Shown one piece after another: positions 18,289 to 29,200 of a DNA stretch of 64,000 nt. A program made the translations under genes and the position numbers. The DNA comes from Facklamia hominis CCUG 36813 (lineage in GTDB: Bacteria; Bacillota; Bacilli; Lactobacillales; Aerococcaceae), in assembly GCF_000301035.1 (NCBI RefSeq), contig NZ_JH932292.1, positions 310,001-374,000 of the forward strand. The letters run 5' to 3'. Position 1 is the stretch's first letter. Each line of letters starts with the position of its first letter. The notes under the pieces were generated by a model. The model had not been told where the DNA came from, did not search any database, and saw nothing but the letters and a program-made list of their open reading frames with translations.

Positions 18289-19014
18289 TTATTTAGAAGA
18301 ACCATCTTCTAAACGTCCTTTATTCTGATTGAGTTCAACCCGTCGTCCTTGACGATAGCCTGTTCGATAGGACTGACTCGTCTCCGCATAGACCGGTTGA
18401 TTAAAGGCCAAGGAGCCTTTGACCTCACGATTAAACTTTTCTTTGACCGCTTGAGGTGTCTGGATCACTAAGGCATAGCGTTCATTTTCTGCTTGCAGAT
18501 CGGCTTGTTGCTGTTTGAATTTTTCCGCTAGACCATCCAAGAAGCCCAGATAATAGGCCTTGCGTCGGTCTTTTTCTGGAATATTTTCTTGTTGGCGCTT
18601 AGGATCCGTCAGGTATATCTTGGCATAATAGCGCATCGCTTCCGCCGCTAGATGATAAATCTCATAGGCTAGCTCAATATCTTCTGGATAGCCCATGAAG
18701 ACAATCTTACGCTGAATCGAAGATTGATGAGGGAGCTTGTTGCTTTGCACATAGAGCATGCAACGGAAATTATCCGCAATAATTCCAGCCAGCGTCTTCT
18801 CCCACCAATAAAGGCGCTTATAGACCGATAGCGACTTGAGTTGAATCTCTTCAGGATGTTCCTTAGAAACCTGATCTTGCGAGATTTTATACTTAACCAT
18901 CAGCTTTTGTGCCATCAATAAGGCCGTCTGACTCTCTTCATCATTCTTCCCATCTTCGGCTAGGGATAAGAGATGACGAATCTTTTCAAGGATTTTTTCA
19001 GGGGTCTTAGACAT
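18289..19014 (-). CDS. DUF2786 domain protein
   Basis: About 241 aa. The N-terminal ~45 residues (EKILEKIRHLLSLAED, then EESQTALLMAQKLMVKYKIS) form the DUF2786 helical domain. The remainder is a helical region with a YYLGFLDGLAEKF segment often found in DUF2786/DUF7168 phage and chromosomal proteins. The function is unknown. ATG 19014 is preferred over GTG 19023 because AAGGGG lies 8 bases before it. Either way it overlaps the end of rluD slightly and is probably translated from the lspA-rluD transcript. Confidence 0.75.
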   Translation of the reverse strand: MSKTPEKILEKIRHLLSLAEDGKNDEESQTALLMAQKLMVKYKISQDQVSKEHPEEIQLKSLSVYKRLYWWEKTLAGIIADNFRCMLYVQSNKLPHQSSIQRKIVFMGYPEDIELAYEIYHLAAEAMRYYAKIYLTDPKRQQENIPEKDRRKAYYLGFLDGLAEKFKQQQADLQAENERYALVIQTPQAVKEKFNREVKGSLAFNQPVYAETSQSYRTGYRQGRRVELNQNKGRLEDGSSK

Positions 19015-19972
19015 AGAGATCACCCCTTTTTATTGGTAAGGAGTCAATCATCGCTTGCATCCTTGCGGGAATCGGACAAGTAAAGGTCATCCATTCCTGA
19101 CTAACCGGATGACGAAAGCGAAGTTGATAAGCATGCAAGTACTGACCATCCGTCCAATGAACATAAGGGCCTTTTTGTCCTTCTAATCCACGGCGGTATA
19201 CAGGATCCCCGATAATCGGATGACCAATGGCTTCCAGGTGAACCCGAATCTGATGGGTCCGCCCCGTATGTAGTTTTAAGCTGAGTAAAGAATAATATTC
19301 TCCCACCGCCAATACGCGAAAGTCCGTCCAGGCTTCCTTACCTTGAGCATCAACATGCCATCGTAGTCGGTTCTTGGGGTCACGCTTAAGGGGCAAGTGA
19401 ATCTCTCCTTCGGACTCCTTAACCTGTCCATGAACCACCGCCAAATAAGTCCGAGCTAGACTATGATCCCCTAGCTGTTGACTTAGAGCTTGATGCGCCT
19501 GGTCAGTCTTAGCAACCACCAAGAGCCCAGAGGTATCCTTATCAATTCGATGAACAATGCCTGGTCGATAAGCAGCGGATCCTTGAGCCAACTGACCATT
19601 CAGATAATAAAGAAGTCCATTGACCAAGGTTCCTCTGGGATGGCCTTTCGAGGGGTGAACCACCATTCCAGCAGGCTTATTAATCACTAAGAGGCAGTCG
19701 TCTTCATAGACAATATCCAATGGAAGATCCTCAGCTAGAACAGCTATGTCTTCAACCGTCTCTTGATCGGGACTTTGAATGCTTAAACACTCATCCCCTT
19801 GCAATTGGAATTTGGCCTTTTGAACTTCTCCATTTACTTGAACCTTACCGGCTTGAATCAAGTCCTTCACTTGCGTTCGACTGACTCCTGGAAGTAACCC
19901 TGCCAACACCTTATCTAAACGTCCTTGATGGTTAACTTGCTGATTCAATTGAATTGTTTGATCCGTAATCAT
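19007..19972 (-). CDS. rluD: RluD-family 23S rRNA pseudouridine synthase
   Basis: 321 aa. The N-terminal S4 RNA-binding domain (VSRTQVKDLIQAGKVQVNG) is followed by the RluA-type catalytic domain with Asp144 in VHRIDKDTSGLL. The downstream GRTHQIRVHLEAIGHPIIGDPVY block is typical of the family. It isomerises uridines in 23S rRNA. It overlaps lspA by four bases, a conserved Firmicutes arrangement. RluD-type specificity is inferred from the neighbourhood and the S4 domain. Confidence 0.93.
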   Translation of the reverse strand: MITDQTIQLNQQVNHQGRLDKVLAGLLPGVSRTQVKDLIQAGKVQVNGEVQKAKFQLQGDECLSIQSPDQETVEDIAVLAEDLPLDIVYEDDCLLVINKPAGMVVHPSKGHPRGTLVNGLLYYLNGQLAQGSAAYRPGIVHRIDKDTSGLLVVAKTDQAHQALSQQLGDHSLARTYLAVVHGQVKESEGEIHLPLKRDPKNRLRWHVDAQGKEAWTDFRVLAVGEYYSLLSLKLHTGRTHQIRVHLEAIGHPIIGDPVYRRGLEGQKGPYVHWTDGQYLHAYQLRFRHPVSQEWMTFTCPIPARMQAMIDSLPIKRGDLYV

Positions 19973-20424
19973 TCAGCCCCTCCTTTCTTTCGAGAATCGG
20001 TTATTAATAGCACAATGAGCAGAAAGCCTCCCACGGTCAAGGCCATATCCGCCACATTAAAGACTGGAAAATCCATAAAGGTCAAGTCAATCATATCCAC
20101 GACATACCCTAAACGAATTCGGTCTAGCAGATTCCCCAAGGTCCCCCCTAGAAGCAAACTGTAAGTCAGCTTGGCTACCCGCGAATCTTGGGCCTCATAT
20201 CGCCATAAATAAAACAAATAGGCCGCCGCAAGCGTGGAGATCGTAATCAAGAAAAAACGCTGATTCGCAAAATGCCCCCAGCCTGCCCCGTCGTTATGCA
20301 GATAGAACCATTGGAACAAGCCCCTAATAGCAGGCCTAGCTTCATGTAAGGCGAAGTTTGTTTGAATATAAAATTTCACTGCTTGATCTAAGATCAAGAC
20401 TCCCAAAATGATCAAAATCCCCAT
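19969..20424 (-). CDS. lspA: lipoprotein signal peptidase (signal peptidase II)
   Basis: Starting at ATG 20424 the protein has 151 aa and four membrane helices. The reading frame is open for 32 more codons upstream, but those residues are polar and unlike LspA, while a GGGGGG-rich ribosome site lies just before 20424. The catalytic aspartates lie in NLLDRIRLGYVVDMIDL and FPVFNVADMALT, and the family motif FYLHNDGAGWGHF is present. It cleaves prolipoproteins after lipidation, for example the two lipoproteins encoded just downstream on the other strand. Confidence 0.93.
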   Translation of the reverse strand: MGILIILGVLILDQAVKFYIQTNFALHEARPAIRGLFQWFYLHNDGAGWGHFANQRFFLITISTLAAAYLFYLWRYEAQDSRVAKLTYSLLLGGTLGNLLDRIRLGYVVDMIDLTFMDFPVFNVADMALTVGGFLLIVLLITDSRKKGGAE

Positions 20425-20557
20425 ACAAAGCCCCCCACTTGTCGACTTGCTGCTTAGTTTGTTATAATAGCCCTGTTTATAATACTCTTTATTATAAACC
20501 AATCCGAAGTGGAATAGCAATTAAGACATTGCAGTCCATTTAGATAAGGAGTTAACG

Positions 20558-21196
20558 ATGAAAAAAACAAAATTAGTGCTCATCCTCATCTCAATCTTGT
20601 TCTTAGTAAGCGGCTGTGGTCGTTCGATTCAGCGTGCTAATCGAGCCATCGGATTAATCCAAGATCATGTCACCAATATTATTGGTAAGATCTCTGAAGT
20701 CCAAAACCGAGAATTTGATTTACAGGCGAACTTTGAAGCCACCCTCAAGCAAAGCGAGGACCTCAGTGCCTTTTTAAGCAGTGATACTCCACTGGCCGAG
20801 AACATCAGCAAGCGCCAAGCTCTGATCGATGAAATCGCAAAAAGCCAAACCACCCTCCAAGAGATGGTCGAAGAATTGAACAGCCTGCCTGATAAGGAAC
20901 AGCTTCCCAAGGAACAAGTCCAAAAACTGATTGAATATGTGAAACAACTTAATCAAGATCTGGACACCTATGTCGCACAATACCAGACGAATCTCAAACA
21001 AGAAACCGCAACCTTTAAGGCCTTAGCCAACACCAAAACCAATCATGAGTCCTTCTTCAAGGTCTTCAATAATATCAACCAACTCTATACAGAGAATAAT
21101 ATGAATCTCGACCGGGTGATCGCCAACTTCGATCCCTTGAATTCCCTCTTAGTGAACCTCAAGGTCTACCTGGTCAACCTCACTGAAAAATCCTAA
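20558..21196 (+). CDS. YkyA-type cell-wall-binding lipoprotein
   Basis: 212 aa. The lipobox LVSGC places the lipidated Cys at residue 20. The rest is nearly all helix with heptad-like spacing (coiled coil from about 35 to 200), as in the YkyA family (putative cell-wall-binding lipoprotein). Anchoring is to the outer face of the membrane. It is followed 12 bases later by a second lipoprotein gene on the same strand, so they probably form an operon. Function is not established. Confidence 0.8.
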   Translation: MKKTKLVLILISILFLVSGCGRSIQRANRAIGLIQDHVTNIIGKISEVQNREFDLQANFEATLKQSEDLSAFLSSDTPLAENISKRQALIDEIAKSQTTLQEMVEELNSLPDKEQLPKEQVQKLIEYVKQLNQDLDTYVAQYQTNLKQETATFKALANTKTNHESFFKVFNNINQLYTENNMNLDRVIANFDPLNSLLVNLKVYLVNLTEKS

Positions 21197-21208
21197 AGGA
21201 GGGATGAA

Positions 21209-22579
21209 ATGTCTATTAAGCGTCAAAGCAACTCACTCAAAAAAATGCTGCTCTTAATCGCTTGCTTAGGTCTGGTAGCCTGTCAATCCTTCAATAATAA
21301 GGACCAAGCTACTCAAGCAAAAGATTATTCCATGCCAGAATTAAAGCCGACCTACTCCAATGATGAAGTCGTCGCCTTTAATAATAAGCTCAACCAAGGT
21401 AAAGCCAATCAATACGAGGGATTAAAACCCTATAATAAGCCGATCCTAACGGCTCCAGAAGAACTCCCTTCTTCCCTCTTCTATGATTCCGGCATCCAAA
21501 TTCCCTACCCCAAGGAAGGAGTCAAGGGAATCTACCTGCCTCAAAGCGTCTTTGGCGACCCTGAACAATTCAAACAACTCATCGACTATATCGACCAAAC
21601 CGCTCTCAATGCTGTCGTTATCGACTTTAAAGATGACTACGGCAATATTCTTAGTGACGTCGATACCAAAAATGAACTCATCCAAAAACATGTCACGGGC
21701 AATGTTGACTACAAGCAAATTCTCAAAGAATTAGAAAAACATCAAATCTATCCAATTGCCCGGATCGTTACCTTTAAGGACAATCGCTTATCTGACGACA
21801 AGCCCGACTTCTCCTTTAAAGACAGCCAAACCGGAGAGATCTGGCAAGATGGCAATGGATCCCAATTTATCAATCCTTTCTTGAAGGATGTTTGGGACTA
21901 TAATGTCCAAGTTGCCATCGAAGCGGCCAAGCTAGGATTCAAGGAAGTTCAATTTGACTATGTCCGCTTCCCTGAAGGTTTTGAGACGTTTGCCAGTCAA
22001 TTGACCTATGACTTGGGAGATTTTGCGGCCTATGTCACCGATGACCCCGACAAATTCGGTCAAGAACGTGTCTACGCCATCAATGGCTACCTGGAATATG
22101 CCAAAGACCAGTTAGCTCCATACGGTGCTGATATCTCAGCCGACGTCTTCGGTTACACCGCCATCGCTCAAAATAGCGCCGATGTTCGCGGGATCGGACA
22201 AGACTTCAAAGACATGGCTGAGCGCGTCGATGTGATCTCCTCCATGATCTACCCATCTCACTGGGGTCCCGGTTTCTTCGGAATTGCCTATCCAGACTTA
22301 GAACCCTATAATCTGGTTAACCAATATATCTATTCCGAGAAATTATTGCTCGATACCGTGTCCAATCCTGTTGTCACCAGACCTTGGTTACAAGACTTTA
22401 CTTCTTATGGCATGCCAGCTGGTACCTTCCAAGAATATGGACCGACCCAAGTTCAACAACAGATCGTCGCCCTGGAGGAAAATGGGGTCCACGAATTTCT
22501 CCTTTGGAATGCTAATGGCATCTATACGCAAGGTGTCGATTACGCCCCTGAATCTTCTGGCAATGATTATTACTACTAG
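21209..22579 (+). CDS. lipoprotein with putative glycoside hydrolase domain (DUF4015)
   Basis: 456 aa. The lipobox LVAC places the lipidated Cys at residue 25. After an ~80-aa linker, the domain from GVKGIYLPQSVFGDP to the C-terminus is the DUF4015 putative glycoside hydrolase TIM barrel. It contains AVVIDFKDDYGNI, FKEVQFDYVRFPEGF and SADVFGYTA. Acidic residues in the FDYVRFP strand are candidate catalytic groups. The substrate is probably a cell-envelope or exported glycan. An AAAGGAGGG site precedes the ATG. A strong terminator follows. Confidence 0.85.
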   Translation: MSIKRQSNSLKKMLLLIACLGLVACQSFNNKDQATQAKDYSMPELKPTYSNDEVVAFNNKLNQGKANQYEGLKPYNKPILTAPEELPSSLFYDSGIQIPYPKEGVKGIYLPQSVFGDPEQFKQLIDYIDQTALNAVVIDFKDDYGNILSDVDTKNELIQKHVTGNVDYKQILKELEKHQIYPIARIVTFKDNRLSDDKPDFSFKDSQTGEIWQDGNGSQFINPFLKDVWDYNVQVAIEAAKLGFKEVQFDYVRFPEGFETFASQLTYDLGDFAAYVTDDPDKFGQERVYAINGYLEYAKDQLAPYGADISADVFGYTAIAQNSADVRGIGQDFKDMAERVDVISSMIYPSHWGPGFFGIAYPDLEPYNLVNQYIYSEKLLLDTVSNPVVTRPWLQDFTSYGMPAGTFQEYGPTQVQQQIVALEENGVHEFLLWNANGIYTQGVDYAPESSGNDYYY

Positions 22580-22595
22580 ACGAGCCATCATTTTA

Positions 22596-22645
22596 AAAAT
22601 CCTGATCCATTGAATGCACGTTCAATGAATCAGGATTTTATTTTT
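22596..22645 (+). terminator. terminator of the lipoprotein operon
   Basis: AAAATCCTGATCCATTGAA (22596-22614) pairs with TTCAATGAATCAGGATTTT (22621-22639) with one mismatch. It is followed by a T-rich tract. Confidence 0.9.
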
Positions 22646-22928
22646 TTAAATTTCCTAACAAAGAATGCCGATTATCTAGTCCAAAAATAAAGACTCTCTA
22701 TTCGCCGTTAATAATCCATATGAAGCCAATTAAGAACTAATAAGGATCTTTCTATCCAAAACGAACCAACACCCCTCTAAAGCGATAATTAAGCCAATAT
22801 AAGCTGTTTCAACTCAAATAGGACCAATAAGCGATCCTTTTCACCTATGATTGATTGAAAGTACCAAGAGGCAAACGGCTAATATCTAAAATCAATAATC
22901 AGCAGGAATCAAGGAGTACGGACCCGGA

Positions 22929-23025
22929 CATCATTCATTCATAATCATTCACATTTACATTATTATTTTCATTATCATTCTTATTCTCATTATCATCTTC
23001 ATTCTCATTATCATTCTCATTATCG
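22929..23025. repeat. degenerate ATT/TTC-rich microsatellite in a 600-bp gene-free stretch
   Basis: The gap between the terminators at 22645 and 23236 holds no supported gene. It contains a low-complexity tract made of CATTAT and CATTCT hexamers. On the minus strand it could encode an Asn/Glu/Asp-rich peptide of about 36 codons, but no start site supports it. Just upstream on that strand CCCCAAT recurs three times (23043-23105). Nothing else is recognised here. Confidence 0.6.
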
Positions 23026-23235
23026 AATTGCTGTTCAAAGAATTGGGGTTTTCACCAGATAATTGGGGATTTGCATCTTTTTCTTAAGAAAGCCCCAATA
23101 TTATGGGGATCCAATGAAAGATCCGTCAAATAGAAGGACCGAACGGATTGTTATAAAATAAAAACGGCAATTAACTTTCAATGAACTTGTCTATCAAAAT
23201 TCGCACGCAAAGACCATTCTCCAAAAGCAAACTAA

Positions 23236-23265
23236 AAAACCGACTGTCCTAAGACAGCCGGCTTT
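23236..23265 (-). terminator. terminator of the giant adhesin gene
   Basis: CCGACTGTC (23240-23248) pairs with GACAGCCGG (23253-23261) with one G-T pair. On the minus strand the hairpin runs into TTTTTT. Confidence 0.85.
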
Positions 23266-23280
23266 TCAAGAGAATTCAAC

Positions 23281-26200
23281 TTATTTGCGGCGACCTTTGT
23301 AGATGAGGATTGCTCCTCCAATGACTAGACATAGGACTGCTAATAATAGAATTCCAGTGAGATTGTTTTCACCTGTTTGAGGTAATTGTGGTACCCGCTT
23401 TCTTTCCTTCGGCTCTTCTGGTTTTTCAGGTTCTTCTGGTTTTTCAGGAACTTCTGGAATTTCAGGGGTATGAGGAGGTTCTTCTGGTGGAATATTTGGA
23501 ATGTATTCATTAGTAATCGTGAAGCCATTCGTTTGATCTCCACTAATTTCCTTCTTATATCCTTGGACCTCATCTTCCTCGACCGTATAAGTATAGCGAT
23601 TGCCATCTTCATCGGTTGCTGGAAGATCGAGCCATTGATAATGCACATTACCATTTGATAATTGAATCGAATTTATTATCTTACCATCTTGTAACAAGTG
23701 AATCGTGATAGTTGGATGATCACTTGGACCACCCTTCCATTGCTTGGTCACTTCAATCTGGGTCTTAGGAATTACGAATGTATTGGTAACCGTTAATCCA
23801 TCTTCCAACTTATCGAAGTGTTCCAAAGTCAATTCATTACCTTGATGATCGACTTCTTTGACGAAGTAGATATAGTCTTGACCTTGGTCATTGGTTTTAG
23901 CAAGTTGATTCCAAGTCACCGACGCTTGATCGGTTGTTGCCACTTGCTTCAAGTCACCAACAGACTCAGCTTGACCATTTTCCCCTACCTTACGGAAGAG
24001 CTTGAAGTAGACTTCTTGGCGAAGCTTTTTCCCATTGACCCAACGCTTAGTCGCTGTAATATCAATGGTATTTGGAACGTAAGTATTAATGACTTCCAAG
24101 CCTTTTTCTTCTTTCTTGAAGTTTGGTAAAATCAATGGATTTCCTGATTTGTCGACTTCTTTCACGAAGTAAGTATAATCCTGTCCTTCGTTATTCGTCT
24201 TATCTAAACCGGTCCATTTGACTTGAACTTCATCATCCGTTCCAACCTCCAAGATTTCACCAACAGACTCAGCTTGGCCATTTTCCCCTACCTTACGGAA
24301 GAGTTTGAAGTAGACTTCTTGGCGAAGCTTCTTCCCATTGAACCAACGCTTAGTCGCTGTAATATCAATGGTATCTGGAACGTAAGTATTAATGACTTCC
24401 AAGCCTTTTTCTTCTTTCGTGAAGTTTGGTAAAGTCAATGGATTACCTGATTTGTCGACTTCTTTGACGAAGTAGATATAGTCTTGACCTTGGTCATTGG
24501 TTTTAGCAAGTTGAGTCCAAGTCACCGACGCTTGATCGGTCGTTGCCACTTGCTTCAAGTCACCAACAGACTCAGCTTGACCATTTTTCCCTAGCTTACG
24601 GAAGAGCTTGAAGTAGACTTTCGGACGGACTTGTTGACCACCCACCCAAGTCTTCTTGGCTTTAATATCAATCTCAGGCGATTCGTAGGTGTTGGTTAAC
24701 TTAAAGCCATTGTACATATTCCCTGTCATTTCCAAGATAAAGGAATGATCGCCATTCTTGTAGATCGACTTTGTTATCTCTGTACCGTCCGCATTAATCT
24801 CTACGACAGTATAGTTGTGACGGATAAAGTTACCTTGCTCATCCCGTTTGACAATACCATTCTCATCGACCTGATAAACCGGTAAATTGGACCAAGTATA
24901 GTGATACTCATCCGTATTTTGAGAAAGGTTTTGACGTCGAGAACCACCTTGGTAGACTTTACCATCCTGCAACAATCGTAATTCCAATTCTCCAGGACGA
25001 ACAGCCTTACCATTAACCCACTTCTTGTGAGCTTCAACGGTGATCTGATTCAAGATATTGCGAATCAGATAACCTTTACCAACAACAGCCTCTTCATTTT
25101 TTACATCACCAACCTCGATCTTTTCAGATTGAGCATAACCATCAAGATTATTCAACTTTTCTTCTACCTGATAAGTATAGATTAGAGATTTAACCAAGCT
25201 ACGTTCTTGGCTTCCATCTTCCTTAGTCACAATCTTCCAAGCCTTGTATTCGGTTGGAAGGTCTGTAACTACACCATTCCATTTGTTCTTGTCATTCAAA
25301 TAGGCATGAGTGTAATTTTTCTTGACGGTTGGATCTACTTTGCGATCAAGTTGATCTTGCGTCGTTTGATGGATGTCGATTTGAATACTTCCATGAGAAT
25401 GATTAGCTAAGTTTTCAACTTCAAAACTACCGTCTTCTTTACGATTTTCTTTTTGCCAGATCTTATAGAAATGCATGAAGGTCTTCTTATCTAATTCGAA
25501 GGTGACTTCATTCGATTTAGTACCATCATTGGTCTCATAAGTATTCTTCGCAAAGAGTCGATCGAAGTCTAAGCGGTCAAATCCGTCGTAAATCGGCTTA
25601 CCTGCTTCATCAAAGACTGGTTTACCCTTGTCGTCGACTCTCAAGGTCAAGCTCGGTACGCGCATTGGCAGAATGAAGCGAACAGAATCGCCTACATTAA
25701 TACCACCCATACCATAAACTTGCTTGATTCGAACGCCTGAGACTTGACGATAGTCGGAAGGAGAAGTCGTCCAATCGTCACCGACCTTATACCAAATCTC
25801 AAATTGAGCACCCGCAGATTGTTCAATCTGAACAGGGCCGACTAGATAAGGCATAACCCCATTCTTGTTATCTTTTTGTGGTAACAAGTCGGTGATTTCT
25901 AGGTCACGCATTTGTGTACCAACCCCGAACTTACCGGTATCCAAAGCTTGGTAGGTATATTCGAGACGATAATCGTAACGTTGACCAAAGTTCAATTGAG
26001 CCGTTCCTCGGTACCATTCACTGGCACTGCCATCATAACCATACTTCTTATCATAATTATCTGGTACATACCAACGAATATACTTATTGGCTTGGGTCTT
26101 GCCCTCACCCACATTAAAGTGAGAGGTCGAACCGCCTGCCCATGGCGTCGACGTGAAATGACCGGTATTATCCTTTTGACCCCAAGTCGTTTCTTTGACC

Positions 26201-29200
26201 TTCAACCCATTTACTAGCACTTTGAAGAGGTCTGCTCCCTTACCATTGAAGTTTGGCACTTCAAATTCAGGTAATTGAACCACAATACCGTGCTGGTCTA
26301 AGTTATGAATACCTGCCTTTTCCATTAATCGACGTAAAGGACTGTCTAATGGCAAGGACTCATAGTACGTTTTCAGACTCGTTACATAATGAGTTTGAAT
26401 TCCTTTTTCAAAGGCTCTCATTTGTTCCTCAGTCATCGTCGCATTGGCATTATCATAAGTCTTTGTAATAGAATCATAATGCTTCAAGTGTTGCCACTGA
26501 GTGAGTACCTTGACTTTAGAATCTTTATCAAAGGCCAAGTCTTTCGGCAAGACATCAAAAATGTAACCATCTTTCAAGACATAATAGCCTTTGCCATTTG
26601 CCCCATAACGTTTGCGATCAGCTTCATCCAATTGCCAGTCCTTATCAAGGTTTTCAATCTTACCATTTTCTTCTCTGGTCTTACGGTCTAGCATGTCCAG
26701 TCCAATCCCTATCTCAAAGTCGACCGAGTCACCGGCTTTTAATAAGCCTTTAGTCTGGGTCTTCTTCAGAATCTTGTTGTTATTTTCGCTAGTTTCTGAT
26801 TCCGGTGTATAGGTAATTGTTACCTGAGAGCCTTTCTTAGAAAACTTATTGCGTTCTTTTTCAAAAGGTTGGCCTTCTTGACCTGGCTCTTCGCCAGTCT
26901 CGGTGACACAGTGTCCCCAGCCAATACCACAATACTTATTCTTCCAAGAATAGCCCGGTTTCCAAGGGTTGATTTCCTCGTCTTGGCCTAGCACATATTC
27001 CGCACCAGAGTTAGCAAAGAATGGACGATTGTAGCCATCTTTATGTAGATAGTAGACAATCAGTTTGATTCTTTCTTTAGAACGTTCAGATTGGTCACCT
27101 AGGAAGTTTTTAATATTAACATAGGATTTTGCTTTTTCGTTCCAGACATAGTTAGGGTTGATCAAGTTCCCCTTCGAATCAGCCATTATCTTACCATTGG
27201 CCTCAAAGAGATCTTCTGCTGCCAAATCAGAACCAAGCTTGGCAATATAATCAAAGGCAGATTTATTTTCAGTATCCTTTTGAACGAGCTCTTTAACCTT
27301 ATTGCTATCTAGATTCCTTGCAAGATAGTCAAATAAGACACGTAATTCAGCGTCTTTCAAGTCATCATACTTATCTGCAGTAATTTCTGATAGGCCTGCT
27401 TGATTAAGTTTGTCCTTATCAAAGACCCCATCCTTTTCTTTACCCTTCTGGTAGAGACCACGTAAGATTTGAGATTTTAAGAGGTCTTTATTGGTCAACA
27501 TTTGACCATACTCATCCGTATAAGGAATATCGACTTTCGGCTTGATCACCGTTGTCACTAGGACTTTACGGTTTTGACCAGCCGGAACGCCTACACCCTT
27601 TTTAAAGACGATTTGGAAGGCATTGAAGACCGAATTCAAGGCATTGTAAGGTGTCTTGGTATCACTGGCTAACTTAATCGAGTTAAGATAAGCTGTCATA
27701 TCTGCTTTTAATTTTTGGACGGCTTCAGCTTGATTTTCTTTTGGTAATCGTTTAGTTAATTCCATCACAATATCATGCAAGCAGAATGAACCTTTCGGAG
27801 CGCTGGCAAGATTAGCTTCAGCTAAGGCCTTTTCAATCGCTGCCATATCGGAAGTTTGCGTATTGGAAGGATCAAAAATTTTTCTCAATTGGTCAAGTTC
27901 ACGATTGAATTGATCAATCATTGGTGATCGACCCTGTTTATCATAGAACTTAGCAAACAAATCAATCATCACGCGACCCGTTTGCTTATCAATGGATAAC
28001 CAGTTGGATACGCCACCCGCTTTGACCTTGTTGTACTCATTCATGATATCCACGATCGCTTCCATCATGATAAAGTCCGACCGTTTGATATAAGGATTCA
28101 CCCCAAGCATCAAACGTTCAACTTGATCAATACCGAAGAGACTTTGATCAACTTCGAATTTACGGCCTGCTTTTAAGGCTGCTAATTCCCAGTCTTTCAA
28201 GTCAGCTTCAGGCGCTTTGAAGATTAACTTATTGTAAGTTAGTCGGTTATCCAGGTTCGACTCGTGGAAGATTAATTGCGACTCATATTGGTCTGGATAG
28301 GTGAATTGGGTATTTTGATTGTTGTAATTCAAGATCCACTCTAATTCACGCTTAAGATCCAAGTCACCCTTTTCATTTAAGCTGAGCGCTTTACCCGTTA
28401 ATTTTTGATACTTATCCATCAATTCACGAGCTTTATTTTCTTCAACCGTAGTTAACACCTTGCTGCCAAGCTCATAACCGGTTAGAGCCTTAAAGTTAGC
28501 CTTAAGTGACTTAGCTTCTTCAGGGCTAGCCGTCTTCAGGGCTTCTTGTGTTAAGTATTGTAACAAGAAGTTAGACCGTTGACGGTCGCCTAATCTACGA
28601 TAAATCAAGTTAAACAACTCGAAGTCCATTTGCTTAGATGGATTACTCAATTCAACAGGTGGAATCTTACTGAATTCATTTGGAACCACTGCTGCTCTTA
28701 AACGGAAGGTATGGAAGGTGTTAAACTGTCCATCCTTAAAAATGCTCTTGTTGATCTTTTCGATCGGATCATAGTAACTAGCTTTCCAGTGTGTTTGGTA
28801 GACGTGGTGAACTTGATCCCCCGTTTTAAAACCTGGGAATTTAAATTTCAAGATCGTTCTATTGATAATATCAAAAATAGAATCACCTTGAACAATTTTT
28901 TCGCTACCATCACAGAGTTTCTGCACGATCGCCTTGATAGTCGATGAACTATGAATCAGGGTTCCTGCTTGGTCGTAGACCTTACCATCGCGGTAAATAT
29001 AAACCTTACCATCATCCGTCTTAACCCATTGTTCAGGTAGGCCAGCTAGTTGTTGAACACCATCAGGAAGCGGATTCCAAGTAGACTTACCGTCTTGATC
29101 CTTGACTTCATAGAATGATCCTGAAGACTTAGACAAAGTAAAATGCTTAACCAAACCTGTATAGAATCGGTTAGCCAACTTCGTCAAGTTTAATCCCGAT

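Noticed and set aside
20424-20520. N-terminal 32-residue extension of LspA
   Set aside because: Polar, unlike the family, and a better ribosome site lies just before the ATG at 20424.
22929-23025. Possible CRISPR array because of repeated short units
   Set aside because: Units are 6 bases long and degenerate with no spacers; no cas genes are present.
25912-26217. 101-codon plus-strand frame inside the adhesin
   Set aside because: Antisense shadow of the adhesin gene without a ribosome site.
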